From: Ceratodon purpureus
Taxonomy: Eukaryota; Streptophyta; Bryopsida; Pseudoditrichales; Ditrichaceae
Reading direction: 5' to 3'
Length of the DNA: 64,000 bases
Assembly: GCA_014871385.1 (NCBI GenBank)
Contig: CM026431.1
Span: 8,119,778-8,183,777, forward strand
A program made the position numbers and the translations under genes. Positions 1-11,856 of the stretch are shown piece after piece (the stretch's first letter is position 1; every line of letters begins with the position of its first letter). Below the pieces are notes generated by a model, which did not search any database, was not told the origin of the DNA, and saw only the letters and a list, made by a program, of their open reading frames with translations.

Positions 1-3000
1 CACTTCGCGAGATTATAACAAAGGAGAGGATTTTGAAGGAATAAATATTGGTGAATCTGCTCACTCACTCTTCGGTGTCCTTCCTGCTATGGTGGAAACG
101 GCAAGGCGGATGCGTATTATTGAGGTAATCTTCATACATATAGTTATGTCATTCCCATTCGTTATTTGATATAATTTTTTGGAGGAAAGATCTGCATGAT
201 GAAGTTTTGCTTGTTGTTTGACCTCATGACTGAAATTTTGATGATTGAACTTCTTGATGTGCAAGCTCTTCTCTAGAATCTCATGGTAAACCGTTCTATT
301 GTAATGGACAGGTCAACAGACGCTCGATAGCTGCTGCTGCTGACGAGTTCGGAACAACTGTGGGAGGGCGAGTTTGGCGTTCTCTTATTCGTCGTCTTCA
401 AGAGATGGGTGCACTCTTTGGGGCCATTACGAATCAGATTGGACCCCTATAACGGGTATAACTTATGCCTAGTTCTACGGACCTTGGCATCTTATAACAG
501 CCCTAGTACTGTCTGGGATGTCTCACGTATTTATCTTTGATGTCCGTTTCTCGCACTATGATTTCATATGTGAGGCTCTCTATCTCAGTACATAATTGCA
601 CTGGCTTGTACATAATCTCTAGTCAAGACTGATACCCCAACGTCCTTGAAGTGCTAGTGGTATGGTTAGGTTCACTTGCAATGAATTGATGGGCCTACGA
701 CAAATGTTTTTCCTTTTCTTTACCACAGGAATCGTCAAGATGATGTGGGTCATAAGTGTACAGCAGCTTATTCGTAAGTAGATGTCAGTTTTCAGGTTTT
801 TCTGTGCAGGAAATTTGTTGATAAGTTCCAATATTTTTCATCAACTTCGCATTTTGCTGTTCATTTCTTACTTTGAATCTGGTATTACGAATCAATGAAC
901 TTTTTCTTCACTGTAGTTGGTGGTTTTCATTCTTGATCATTGCTTCTGCTTGTGCACACCTCTGAAACTAAGTATAACCCACTAGTCAGTCTTCTAACAA
1001 TGCTTATTATGCTGACGAAGGCGCTTCCGCTCCACTTCTTTTGTGATAATTTCTATACTGAATGCAGAATTTTTAGCTTAGCTCCAGAATCTGGTTTGCA
1101 TGCAGGTGTACTGGAAGTGGGATGCTTTTGAGAATTCTCTGCGCATGAGAAAGCGATTGAAGCAGAATTACAAGGGGGCGGAACATCAGATACCAATGAA
1201 AGGATACGAGCAATCTCAACGTACTAGTTCTGACGGTGAACTTCCTGTAGCTTCTGCCATGGCTAAGCTTATAACTGTAAATAGCACTGGTAATGACACG
1301 GGAGAAGAAGCCTCCAGATCTGAGGATGAGATAGAGGAAGCTGGTTCCTATTCGAGAAAAGAGGAGTCCAACAGTACTACTGAGAGAACTCACTCAGGAA
1401 TAGCTCAAACACAGTCTTCAAATACAGCTCCAGCACCAACCAGTCCACCACCTAGCCCTGTACCTGCAGCTCCCTCCACCCCAGAGGCTAAGGAGGTTCT
1501 AATTTTGGAAATGCCTGGAGTTCTGATTCAGCCGTTAAAACTGCGAGGAGGAATGTTTCAGGTTAGAATTCTAAGTTTTAATCTCGTGCAGTGCAATATG
1601 ATCCTGGAAGATGTGCAAATTCTTCTAATAAATGATGCTTTACCGAACTGGATGATCACCTTTTCAGAAGTGTAGGCTTTCAGTAGCCTCTGTCTGTTGA
1701 AGCTCCTTTGATACCTCTGCTGCACGTTTGAATTATTACTCTAACCAAATTAATTATTTCTAAAGTGTTAGTGGGCTGTTGTGCCTGATAAATTTACGTA
1801 CATGGTCGGTGCAGGTTACAACAAGGCGTATTTCCTTCATGCTAGATGACCGCGTGCAGATGAATGAGACAGGTGTTGCAGTCTTAATTGGTGCCGACGG
1901 TGTGTCTGAAGTAGAGGCTGGAGGGGAAGTAGAAGGAAAGAGGAAGCAAAGAAAGGATGGGTCCAAAGACAGGCTTTGGCCTTTGTCATTGTTAAAAGAA
2001 ATATATACTCGAAGGTAAGTTCAGTGCACTCGTATTTCTCTTAAGTTTTTGAAGCAAAACTTTTACAAGCAATCTGGTGGCAACCTCTGTGAGGAAGGTG
2101 ATGGCAACGAGCTTCAAAACATATGCATATGTGGTTAGTACTCTGAAGTTTGAAAAGCTTTGGAGATATTTGATGTGTAGGACGAGACAGCTAACGATGA
2201 CTATGGTCTTCACAAGCACGATTCTACGTTTTGTACTCGTTAGTGTGTCATTGCATCATGATATATATCGAATTTTTCTTTGCAGATATGCCCTCCGGAA
2301 GAGTGCCTTGGAGTTGTTCATGGCAGACAGATCTAATTGTCTTTTCAATTTTGGGGTAAGTCACTTAGACATTCTTTGGAATGTTCATGCCTCTTCATTA
2401 CAATAGATTTCAAGAATGTGGCTATTTTAAACCCTGTACTTATAGAATAATTATTTATGCTCGGCACAGTTATCTCTTGTTCCTCAACCTTTTTTAATCT
2501 CATTGATCCAAATTGTTGTTTGTTAGATTTTAGGCATTTTTAAGGTCTATGTCACTCTAGAATGCCACAACACTTGTTAGAAGGGTCTCTTCACAGGAAC
2601 TTCTATGAACAAACTTTGTGTAAGAACACCATATTTTGGCAACATTTATCCAGTTCTATGGTATCAGCTGCCGATCTCAACCAAGATGTATCGGCTTGTA
2701 GATACTGTTATTGGATCCTAACCATCTGTTTCTCTGAAGCAGACAACAGGAGCTAGGAAAAAGGTGTAGAAGGCCATTGTGGAAGCAAGGCCTCCAGGAT
2801 TGGATTTTATTCATGCTGCTACACAGGTTAGTTAATTGGCAGAAAATATCTGTATGGAATCCATTTGTTATGGAACACTTCATTCGAGTAGTTGTCATGC
2901 GAGAGATTACATGTTTTCTTCGGAATTTTATGCGCATCTTAAAACCTGTGCCGGGTCTAATTACTCTGTTCTGATATGTCTTTGTTACCAGAATCCTGAA

Positions 3001-3048
3001 CGTATACTGAAAAGGTCACAATTGACCGAGCAGTGGGCCAATAGAGAG
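1..3048 (+). pseudogene. BEACH-domain protein fragment (pre-BEACH and PH-like part), broken
   Basis: Exons of a plant BEACH-family gene (neurobeachin/SPIRRIG class, membrane-trafficking scaffolds). Pieces: 1-~123 (SLFGVLPAMVETARR), ~313-450 (VWRSLIRRLQEMGALFG), 1106-1561, 1815-2014, 2286-2355, 2743-2826 and 2992-3048. The last five keep GT-AG borders and join in phase. They read through the family hallmark around VTTRRISFMLDD, a linker, EIYTRRYALRKSALELFMAD and NPERILKRSQLTEQWANRE, which is the PH-like domain leading into BEACH. An in-frame TAG lies at 2767-2769 where the family has an aromatic residue (KKV-stop-KAIVEARPP), and the second piece ends in a stop near 451. The BEACH core and WD40 repeats that should follow are absent; the next coding signal belongs to a GBP. 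I call it a truncated pseudogene. The family match is from remembered motifs. The gene runs off the left window edge. Confidence 0.72.
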
Positions 3049-4053
3049 GTATGTCATTTGGCTACTCTGTATTTGTCAGTGTTCCTTGGCTTGCCAGTGA
3101 CTGTTTGTGCGCTTTCAGTAGTTTTGCACCTTTGAATTTCAGTTCGTCGGTTTAGGGTATATTATTTTGAACCTTTCGAAATGTTGGAGTTTGTGCAGGA
3201 CCATTTATCTGTTTCTTTTCCCCAAGTATTGACTTTGGAGTGCCCAAGCAGGACGTGGAAGAGAACGAGTGCCGACGCGCTCATGACATGGCAAATGAGA
3301 AGTACAACCAAGCCTTCAAGAAGGATGTTATTTCTGATGAGGTGAGTCGTCAATATCTTGTTGAGTTTGGATGAAGATATTTACGGCACTCGGATGTTTG
3401 TTCGGTCTTCACTTCGTGCTGGACAAATGCATTGTAAGAAATGGATAACTTTGCGGGAACAGGCTCGTTACGGATAATGTGAAATCAAGTGCTCACCGGC
3501 TTGAGAATGTTGTTGTCCCCTGAATGTAGGTGGCTCTGCAAGAAGCCCAAAAAGAAGCTGTGCAGGCAGCGTTTTCTGTCTATAATTCTGCGGCTGTTGG
3601 AACTGGACCTGTTCGACGAAACTAGGAGACGCTACTGCATGCTGACTTCAAGCGACAGTTTGAGGTATCTCTTATAGGTGTGAGGAATGATTCTTCGAGC
3701 TTCGGTGTTGATTTCCGGTGTGTTTTCCAGGCTTTTAGTTGTTGAAATATGTAAGTGCATGACTTCGTTTAATGTTTTACAGTGCCTCTTTCCCTTTTTT
3801 GACACAACTAAAGGAGTTCAAGCGAAATTCGTCCATGGAGGCAGAGCTGAGATGTTTAAGAGCACTGGGCACGGTGGAGGAGAAGTTGAGAAATGCTTGT
3901 ATTGCACCCGAGGCAACGTACGAGTCCGTTATTAAGGTATGTACTCGTTTCTTTTCTTTGGTTTTTGTATTTGTCAGAAAATTCTATGTTCATTACGGGC
4001 TCATTTGTCATATCAGGAGTAATTGCCATTTTGTTGCGAAGGGTATTGAAGGT

Positions 4054-4792
4054 GGGTGTAAGCACAATAAAGTGGACCACAAAGTGCAACATGTGACCAC
4101 TAATAAGTGAATATGAAGTGTGCTGTTTTTTAAAGCTCAAAGCTGATTTTGAGCATTTTGGTGTAGTTTTTGAGCATTTTAGTCACTTTTTAGGGTGTCG
4201 CAAGGTATCTTACACACATCTTCATGAAAAAAACATCCTGAATTGAAACTAAATTTGACCACTAGTTGTAAATCATGAAAATGAACTTTTCCGAAGTCTT
4301 GATTTCTTCATCTGGTGCCCTCTGTTGTCTTTAGAGGATGTTTTTTTCAATTTAAAAAACAATGTTCGGTGAAAAAAAAGTCACAAAAAGTACCACGGAA
4401 GTGACCCTCTTAAATAACATCTTTGCGGTACTTTTGGAACGCTAAACCAATTAATGAGTATATGAATTGACTATTTTAAAATACCTCTTAAATATACAGA
4501 GGGCACTGCGAAATTAAAAGTGATTTCGGACAAAACCCTAAACCGTTATGTTCACTTTTCCAAATGATTGCATTCACTTTGCTTGGATTTAAAGCCTTCA
4601 AACAATAACTTTAAAGTGTCTACTTTGCACGAAACTTTTCCAAGTTGTAGAAAAACAAGTTGAGAATCCATATTAGCAAAAAAAATTGACTTCAATTACA
4701 TCTTTCCGTCACTTTTGTGCAATTTTTACAAAAGGGCTGAAACTGACAAATAGTTAAGCACTTTTTTGGTCCACTTTACCATGCTCACACCC
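4054..4792. mobile_element. Non-autonomous inverted-repeat element inside a GBP intron
   Basis: The ends are imperfect inverted repeats of about 25 bp. GGGTGTAAGCACAATAAAGT opens the element at 4054; the right end, read on the other strand, starts GGGTGTGAGCATGGTAAAGT. That is 4 mismatches in the first 25 bases. Both sides are flanked by AGGT (4050-4053 and 4793-4796), a possible 4-bp target duplication. The interior is AT-rich, has no credible ORF and holds several subterminal CACTTT/AAAGTG motifs. It fills most of the intron between GBP exons ending at 3936 and starting at 4814. A relative lies at about 36335-36818. The superfamily is not assigned. Confidence 0.7.
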
Positions 4793-6133
4793 AGGTATGT
4801 TCTCTTTTTGCAGGGCTTGGACGGTTTGGTAGCTGAATACGAGGCTCAAGCAACTGGTCCTGTGAAATATCAGAAGCACGTCTAGTTTCTGCAAACAAGG
4901 TGTTTTAAAGGTTCTTTTCGACGAAGAAATGCCGTATTTATACGTAGACATGCCATGTAAGTAAGGTCACAGAATTCTCATACGTGTGGAAAGGAGTGCA
5001 GTCGATTTGATAGTACTAGGGTGCAACTTGCGTGGCTTCGTAATAATTGCTTCTGAATTGCAGTTTTGCTGGATACTAAGGAGATCTTTGAAACGAGCAT
5101 GTGACAAGGCAGCAGCAGAGTATTGAAGCCTCGTATTACGAAAGGACGTTCTATGGGAGAGCGTTTGGCTTTCTCAGCCAGACAGACCGAAGCCGCTCAA
5201 CGCGATGCACAAGACTGGAAGAAGCGCCATGAAACTACCATGAATGATTACAACAGAGCTTCCGAGAATGCATCTCCTCAATATGCCTTTGTACAGAAGG
5301 AAGTTACTGCTTTAGAAGAGAAGAACTGAACTCGTTCAGCTCAACTCGAGGGTGCCAGGAAGGAGTCCTATGACTGGAAGAGCAAGTATGAGCAGTATCG
5401 TTTCGCACAGAGAGCTGAGACCGAGAGACTGAACGCTGAGATTGCATCTTTCCAGGTATTACAAAGTTGTGGATTCTATTATGCATTTGTTGTTGAAGTC
5501 ACGTACCTGAATCAGATTTTCGAAAGGATAAAGTACTCTTAATTGTTGTGTTCTGAACTGTTTTATTCTTGAAGTGTGCTTACGCAGTACCTCTCAGAAA
5601 CTGCTTCCCATATCAGTATATTCTGCATTTAGATTTACGTTTTGGCATGTGAAATGACTCTTTCCTTGTTAATAACTGCGAACAATACTTGCAGAATCGG
5701 GGTTGATGGCTGCGGAGGCAAGGTTGTCAGCAGTGAAAGAGCAATCAGAGTCAGCTAAAGCATAGGGTGCAGAATGGCAGAGAAAGTACCAATCGCTTTC
5801 TGCTGATACTAAGGTTGCTGTTGGGAAGGCAACGTCGCAAAAGGAGCGAGCACTGAAGCACGCGCAGGCACGTGAGGATTCTATGCGAGCAGAATATGTG
5901 TAGAGAATCTCTGAAAAGGTGCTCTTCTTCGCTCATCGTATTCTACTCTTCTATATAAGAAAGATTGAAACATAAGCCATCGAAATGGTGATATTGGAAT
6001 GGACTTCCTTGGATTAGGCCTGGAAATGCGTCCGTGATGTGAGTACCTATTGGAAGAGTATTTGGATATGAGAGAGGTGTATTGTACTCCTAAGTTCTCC
6101 TGCTGTGAGTTACTTTTTGACATCAGCATTGTA

Positions 6134-6260
6134 GAATCTTTACACCTGTGACTTACGAGTTCATTACGTTAGCGATACTTTCAGATTATTTGAATATAAT
6201 CTTTCCACCTGTGACTTGGGAGTTTATTACGATGTGATACTTTGAGATTATTTGAATATA
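6134..6260. repeat. Tandem duplication, 64-bp period, two copies
   Basis: The stretch starting AATCTTTACACCTGTGACTT at 6134 recurs at 6198 as AATCTTTCCACCTGTGACTT and runs to TTTGAATAT in both copies. It lies in a GBP pseudogene intron. Confidence 0.8.
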
Positions 6261-8125
6261 TTTGTTTACCTGATTCAGCGCTTAGTGCTTCTGTGTTTTT
6301 GTCCGTGGCTGTTGTATATCAATTCAGTGTTTATTTTGCATTGTTTTTCCAGACTTTTCTCACCATATTAGAACATGAATTCCTTGTGACAGGAGCAAGA
6401 GACAAAGGAATTTACAGCGACCGTAGAGGCGTCGGAGCGACACTATGCTGGGCTGTCTACCCACCTTAACGTAGTGTACCCGCATCTTTTGCCTTCGTTT
6501 CTGAGTTGAAGCATACCGTAAAATAAACTACAATTTTAGGTCTTGGCTGTAGGAAAGTTGGAGAATTTTGAAGGGATTAGAGCTTCTGTTTAATTGTGCA
6601 GGATCTTGAATTCAAAACATCAGAGCAACCTGAAGAATCTGAGAGGTTATGGTCAGAGCTAACACATGTACAACAGCAATTAGAAGGCACTGAGTCACAA
6701 TCTATCACTCTGAGGAGAGATTTAGAGAAGGCTGAAGAACAGAAGTCACACGCAGAACAGCGGATGAATGAATGTATCAGGGGGGTGGAAGAGGCAGAAC
6801 ACATGAGGAAAATAGCTGAACGGGATTCGAAGCGTGCCATCGAAGCTGCAGGGAAGTCTCGTGCTGAAGAAGCTGCTGAGGAAAGATAAAAGTTGGAAAC
6901 TTAGAAATCACCCTGTAGAGGGAATGGCCACCGTTGAACGTACTCAAAGACGTTGTGAATCGTTGGAACAGGAAAGAGACGAAATGTTTCAGGTAAACTT
7001 CTTGTCTAGATGTTGGAGTTATGTTATAAGTTTTATACTTGACTTATCTATAGTCTTTCTCTTGTCTCTGCATGCCAACTTTATGCAATGTGTACTGCAT
7101 TGGAACATTTCAGAGTCTTCAACAGAGTAGACGGATGCAGCAAGAGGCATTTGCAAGAGTCACTTTGTTGGAGAGACAATGTGAAGAAAGGGAGAAGGAG
7201 ATGGAAACTTTACCGGACGACTCAGAAGAGCAGCGCGCAAAGACAGTCGAGGCATTTGAGAAGTTACTGGCCACTGCAGGAGCTGCAAAAGCTGAGGCAG
7301 GCCAAAGAGCGGAAGCTCTGTCATTGCAGATTCAATGTATGCAGGGACAGATCGATAATTACCACGGACAGCTTTTGCATATGGGCGATCACGAAATTGA
7401 TGAGAAGACCCGAGTCCGGGGTTCAACGTACACTCCACCTGGCAAGCCATCAATGGGCCCCACTCGTCCTAAAAGAACCGTCCAAGACGCAGGTGTGTCT
7501 TGCTGGTTCGCTATAATACATTCTGCTTATGAGATATAGTTGAAAGGTTTGATTTATGTCCATATCCGCTTGCCTTGTATGGGACAATAATGAATTGCTG
7601 CTCCAGAGTTTGGGAACTTGTTTTTTTTTGAGTGCACAGAGTCCTTTACAATTACAGTGTCATGAGTGTAGATTTAACAAACTACATATTTAGAATGGAT
7701 TCTACAAGTAGGTGCGTAGAAGTATTTTATAACAACTTGGATTGATCCGGCAGTGAGATGCGTCAGAGATTGGCTTACGTTTTGTAGTTCAGGAATGGCG
7801 TTATGATTGGAAGGTGTACATATACTAACATGTCGGCTTTTGTGAACCAGGAATGGAGACCTCTGCACAGGATATGGACACAGACGCCTCTGCATTCAAG
7901 AGAAATAAACAAGACATGAATAGAGAGCAGTGCGCCAGGAGTGAAGCGTGCCGTGCCGAGTTTGAATCTGGGTCGATGTCATAGGGAACTGAGTCGAATA
8001 GTAGCCAAGGGTATCCAAGGCCATGCGGGTGATGACAGTAGAGAGAGGAGGGAATGGATACCCTGTTGTCATATAGACGAGCTGACGGTGTGTATAATAT
8101 CTGATGAGGAGCTTGTGGTTTGCAG

Positions 8126-8858
8126 ATCTGTGCTCGAGCATCGGCAGCGTGAGGTACAGCAGAAGTGTAAGGGAGTGGACGGGGCGCTGGCGGAGAGGCA
8201 GAAATCAGTGCGAGAGGAAGAGCTCAGCTGCGCGAACATACGGCGACGGCGTGAGAGCTTGGTGGCACACTTCAACGAAGTAAGAAGGGGAAACGGTTCT
8301 GAGGATAGCGAGATCCAGAGAGTGGGAGAGACCGAAATGGAGGACGAGAAGGAGCTCCGGATACTTGATAAGGACCTGGAGTTTGGAGAACACATTCTCA
8401 GCAGGGAGAGTGCAAGGACGGAAGAGCTCCGGAAGGAGCAGCAGGGGCTGGAGGAGGACTTGAAAAAGATTGAGAGAGAGATAACGCTACGTGGGATGGG
8501 CGCAGTACGAGCGGAGCTCTGGGTGGCAAAGTTAACTGATCAAGTGCAGCTCATGGCCGAAGGTTCAGGGATGGGAACGACACCGCTGCCTATTCGCAAT
8601 CCTAGACAACCAGAGCAGGGCAGGACGATGGTTGTTTATCTTGAGAACTGCCCTGTTTGTGGCTACAACTTCAAATGCCTTAATGCTTCCATAGCTGACT
8701 GCGGGTGCGTGTACCATCATTTCTGCTTGGCAGCGTGGTTAAGTGATGGGAGGAGGCAGTGTGCGTATACAGGTTGCGAGAAGGAATTCTGCGCTGACTG
8801 GATGGCGAGTTTCGGAGCGAATCAAGTCCGCATACCCCCGTTGCGGCAGCCCAAATAG
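8126..8858 (+). CDS. Orphan coiled-coil protein with C-terminal RING-like Cys/His cluster
   Basis: The open frame runs from 7941 to a TAG ending at 8858 (305 codons from the first ATG). A good acceptor (TTTGCAG) ends at 8125, and upstream of it the frame overlaps the last GBP exon, so the real exon probably starts at 8126 and an upstream exon is unknown. The middle is highly charged and helical (REEELSCANIRRRRESL, EELRKEQQGLEEDLKK), a likely coiled coil. The end carries a metal-binding pattern: CPVCGYNFKC, then CGCVYHHFC, then C-x4-C-x4-C (ORF residues about 237-284). Spacing is RING-like but not canonical, so E3 ligase activity is only a guess. It is GC-richer than its neighbours and undamaged, unlike the pseudogenes around it. 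It could be a transposon accessory gene or a lineage-specific host gene. Confidence 0.5.
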
Positions 8859-10047
8859 GAGGGTCTCGTGGGTACATTCAACACGGTAGACTCCGGGAAT
8901 GTCGGTGCAGCCGCGTCTACAAACTGTAAGTAACGAATTCCAGTGAAGAAGGTTCGAATTGGAGTGCTCGCCCTTTGAAACCTACCTCTGTTTCAGTGCC
9001 GTCCACTTGCTTTCCGCTTTTCGTGGTTTTAAGTTGAGGTCACTGGAAAATTCTACTTTGTGAGCTGTACTGTCGGACAGAGTAGTGACCACTGCTTCTT
9101 CCTTGACTGATGTGTCACGTGAAGTAACCTTCGAGAGCACCTTGAAGTGCATCGCAGGACGGGTTGAAGGGTTCTGAAGCGTGAAGTGTAAAAAATAACC
9201 GCCGGTTCACGTGAAGAGTACTGTGCGGGCCCTGATTCAGTTCAGAATGAGTGTAGAAGGGCTTTGGCAGTGTAGAAGGGCTTTGGCAGTGCCATGTCAG
9301 TGCTTAGCACGAAGCAGCCGGTTTGCTTGCCCATCCCAATTGAGTTAGTCACTTTCTCGCAGTGGAGTTTGAAGGTGGCACATCACGCAAGTACATACAG
9401 TCACTTGCACTGACGAGGTGCTGCCAGGGCACCGATTCAGTTGCAGCGTCCCGTGAGTGCTTCGTCTCGCTTTAAGGACTCCAAAGAAGTTCTTCGACGG
9501 TGCCCTGGGACTTACCCTTCGGTTTGCCACTTTGACTTCTACTTCTGGACGCTTCCCTGTTCTGTGTTTTCTTAGGGGAGCCCTGCTCACGTCGTAATCC
9601 CTGTAGTTCCACTGTGTTGCCCACTGAGAGAAGCTCTTCATGCGTCACTGTCACTGTGTACTTCGCTGTGTACTTAGGTCAGTGGCGGTGCGGTGGCCTG
9701 ATCGGGCTCAGTCAATGTATTGTTTCCACTGAAGTGCCCACGTGGACACTTTGCCCCTTGTGATCAGCTGGAGAAGTGCTTCGACAGTGGCATGGCACTT
9801 TACATTCGGTGGCCATGCTTGCTTCCACTGTAGATTCGCTTGGGCCGTGGGAATTCACTGCAAGTACACTGTGGCGGGACAGCACGTATTGTAAAGTGAA
9901 GGGTAGGACTTAAATCTCTTCGAGGGACTTGCTTTAATATTGCTTCGGGATGTTTGGTTCAATGCATGGACATGTATATTTACCTGCACGATTGAATTCG
10001 AGGATCTGATGCATCAAACATGTTGTTGTTTGGCAGTTGCAGTTCAG
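8859..10047. other. Intergenic stretch rich in CACT/AGTG motifs
   Basis: No gene recognised. The sequence is unusually rich in CACTG/AGTG words, similar in texture to 19.6-20.6 kb read on the opposite strand. It contains a perfect 19-bp tandem duplication (TGTAGAAGGGCTTTGGCAG at 9252-9270 and 9271-9289). Upstream exons of the ORF at 10048-10998 may lie here but I could not place them. Confidence 0.5.
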
Positions 10048-10998
10048 GTGCCGTCTGCATCGGGGACACCAGTGTCTCAGCGACACGAAGGACCAGGAAC
10101 GCCATCGTCCGGTCAGTTGGGCACTCCCGCCTCAGGAAGCTGGAGGACACCGACGGGGAGTATGGGCAGGATCAACGTGTTTGGGAAGTCATTGCAGGTA
10201 GAGGACGTGCCCAGCCAAAGCCATGGCAGGACTCCGATATCCGGGTCGCGGTCAAACCTAGGATCAGGAACAGGCCGGACTTCCGATGACAGTATAATTT
10301 TCGGGAAGGACGACGTTGTTCTCAGTCAGGCGGCACGTGCTTCGTCCCTGGCGCAAGAAGGGGTCCGCGGCAATGCGAGGGAAACCATTATACCGGAGAC
10401 ACTGGCACTGACTGACGGTGGAGTAGAAGGGTTTCTGCAAGATCCAGCGCCGAAGACGGGCATTCTTGACATGGCACTGAGTGACGACGAGGATGAGGAC
10501 GTTCCAGAACCAGCGAAAGAGAGTATCCTACCGGAGAAGGCCATGAGTGAGGGAACTGAAAGGGAATCGTCGCCTGCCAGCAAAGGAGTCGTGGAGTGGG
10601 CCTTGCCAGCAACGGAGTTTCAATCACTTGAGGGGGACACGGTTAGTGCTGAAATCCAGACAGAACCGGGCTCGTCCCCAACTATTGACAAGATACCTTC
10701 CCAAGGAACACGTCCACACAGCACGCGGCGACAAGCGGCGTTGCACAATAAACTCTGTCCGTCCCCCGCTGTCACTCCTGGGAGTACAAGTGATGCAGGT
10801 AGGGAGCCAGGGACAAAAAAGCCGAATCTGGGGCGAGGTCGAGGTGGCCAGGGCGCTGCAAGGGGAGAGAAAGGGGCGAATATGAAGCCACTTGCAGCTA
10901 TTGGGTCACAGGAGAAGTTCAGAGCTCCGGCTGTGGTCAATGATGCCGGGAAGGGTCGAGGCCGTGGAGGGAAGCTACCAAAGAGGAAGCGCGAGTGA
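10048..10998 (+). CDS. Orphan Ser/Thr/Gly/Pro-rich protein exon with basic C-terminus
   Basis: The frame is open from 9940 to a TGA ending at 10998. A splice acceptor (TTGCAGTTCAG) ends at 10047, so the true exon probably starts at 10048 with GTG CCG. The encoded segment is low complexity. It begins with Thr-Pro repeats (SASGTPVSQ, GTPSSGQLGTPASG, WRTPTGSMGR) that look like kinase substrate sites. An acidic part follows (ALSDDEDEDVPEPA), then a Gly/Arg/Lys-rich tail (GRGRGGQGAARGEKG, ending KLPKRKRE) that could act as a nuclear localisation signal. No family recognised. A 950-bp frame free of stops in this decayed area, at raised GC, argues for recent function or a young insertion. Its start is unknown. 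Confidence 0.4.
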   Translation: MPSASGTPVSQRHEGPGTPSSGQLGTPASGSWRTPTGSMGRINVFGKSLQVEDVPSQSHGRTPISGSRSNLGSGTGRTSDDSIIFGKDDVVLSQAARASSLAQEGVRGNARETIIPETLALTDGGVEGFLQDPAPKTGILDMALSDDEDEDVPEPAKESILPEKAMSEGTERESSPASKGVVEWALPATEFQSLEGDTVSAEIQTEPGSSPTIDKIPSQGTRPHSTRRQAALHNKLCPSPAVTPGSTSDAGREPGTKKPNLGRGRGGQGAARGEKGANMKPLAAIGSQEKFRAPAVVNDAGKGRGRGGKLPKRKRE

Positions 10999-11856
10999 GG
11001 TACAGAGCACAACATGTCCATCTCAGTGCTGCAGTAGGCAATTCCGAATAGTCAATTTTTTCCACCCCGTTTTCAGAGTGGATCGCACCGTGCGTTGCAG
11101 GGGAGACGTAGACAGGGCAGGTGCGTACGGTTTAGGGTTTGGATTTAGGGTATTGGGAAACTGACTCCGTTCTAATTATATCTAAGAGCGGCTCTGCACT
11201 ATGTTTTTTTACCGGCCATATGAATATGATCATAGCCAAGGCTGTATGATAATACTGTGCAATGGTTGTACTCGCGGTTATTGGTAGGGAGCTGTTTTAA
11301 GGTAATTGGTTCGTCAGGCCACCGAAATTTAGGACATTAAGTGTCCATACACCGGATTTCTACATTGCATTTGTGAACGATGTGTGATTACTTTTGGAAA
11401 CCTCGTGCTTGGATTCTGCCGGTGTTGGCACATACCTATGCAAAATTTCAGGTTCGGTGGCCGCTAGACTTACAGTGGAAGACGCTGTTGTGGGAGCTTT
11501 ACCCGGAGTCTTGGATGGAGTGGAGATGGTACACAAAAGGAGCCCTTCGGAGGAGACCACAGTTGCGACTTGCTGTAGAGGACCTTGTTCAAGAAACGTA
11601 ACGTCCTTTGGAATGTCATGGTCAACAGTTCGTTGTTTCTGTTTATAATAAAAATGCTTTCAGCTCCAAGAAAGAATTTATGGTCAAGGTTAATAAGTCT
11701 TTCAAGCCACCTGATTCTCTGAAACAAGTTCCAGATGAACGGTGCGGCTGATGTTGGCCTCGTTCGAAAAGCGTCAGAAGTCATCGTAATGTTTCGAAAT
11801 CTTCTTCGTACTCCTTGTAATGTTTTGAATCGACATTGTGGCGTGACTATGTTACA
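10999..11856. other. Intergenic; one telomere-like motif and one dispersed repeat copy
   Basis: No gene recognised. TTTAGGG-type words occur at 11128-11152 in a degenerate run of two or three units. Short overlapping frames at 11380-11648 follow an acceptor-like TTTCAG, but I could not match them to a family. The left copy of a 64-bp dispersed repeat lies at 11767-11830. Confidence 0.4.
11767..11830 (+). repeat. Dispersed direct repeat, left copy (partner at 14159)
   Basis: About 64 bp with roughly 80% identity by eye to 14159-14222, same orientation. Shared words are TCAGAAGT, TCGTAATGTT, GAAATCTTCTT and TAATGTTTT. The two copies bracket the CIPK pseudogene. Confidence 0.65.

Larger units (their letters stand above)
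3222..7922 (+). pseudogene. Plant guanylate-binding protein (GBP/GBPL), C-terminal half only, broken
   Basis: Exons match the helical and long coiled-coil C-terminal part of plant guanylate-binding proteins (dynamin-like GTPases of immunity and nuclear condensates). Pieces in order: 3222-3341 (ECRRAHDMANEKYNQAF), 3530-3664 (VALQEAQKEAVQAAFSVYN), ~3813-3936 (SMEAELRCLRALGTVEEKL), 4814-4899 (GLDGLVAEYEAQATGP), ~5060-5455 (coiled coil, ESYDWKSKYEQ), ~5696-5905, 6601-6888 and its frameshifted continuation to 6991, 7113-7491 (ERQCEEREKEMETL, AEALSLQIQ) and 7851-7922 (SAQDMDTDASAFKRNK, the usual C-terminal tail). In-frame stops at 3623-3625, 4883-4885 and 5327-5329 and the frameshift after ~6888 show decay. 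No GTPase domain (P-loop, DxxG) exists upstream; that position holds the BEACH fragment. The strand and order match a normal GBP, so this is a 5'-truncated copy with introns, not a retrocopy. Confidence 0.75.

Noticed and set aside
3772..4110. 112-codon + strand ORF
   Set aside because: Its start overlaps a GBP exon in frame, but the rest is intron and inverted-repeat element; not an independent gene.
10020..10885. Overlapping alternative-frame and antisense ORFs around 10.0-11.0 kb
   Set aside because: They arise from the Ser/Thr/Gly-rich composition; the frame 10048-10998 is the only one with an acceptor and a continuous low-complexity to basic-tail layout.
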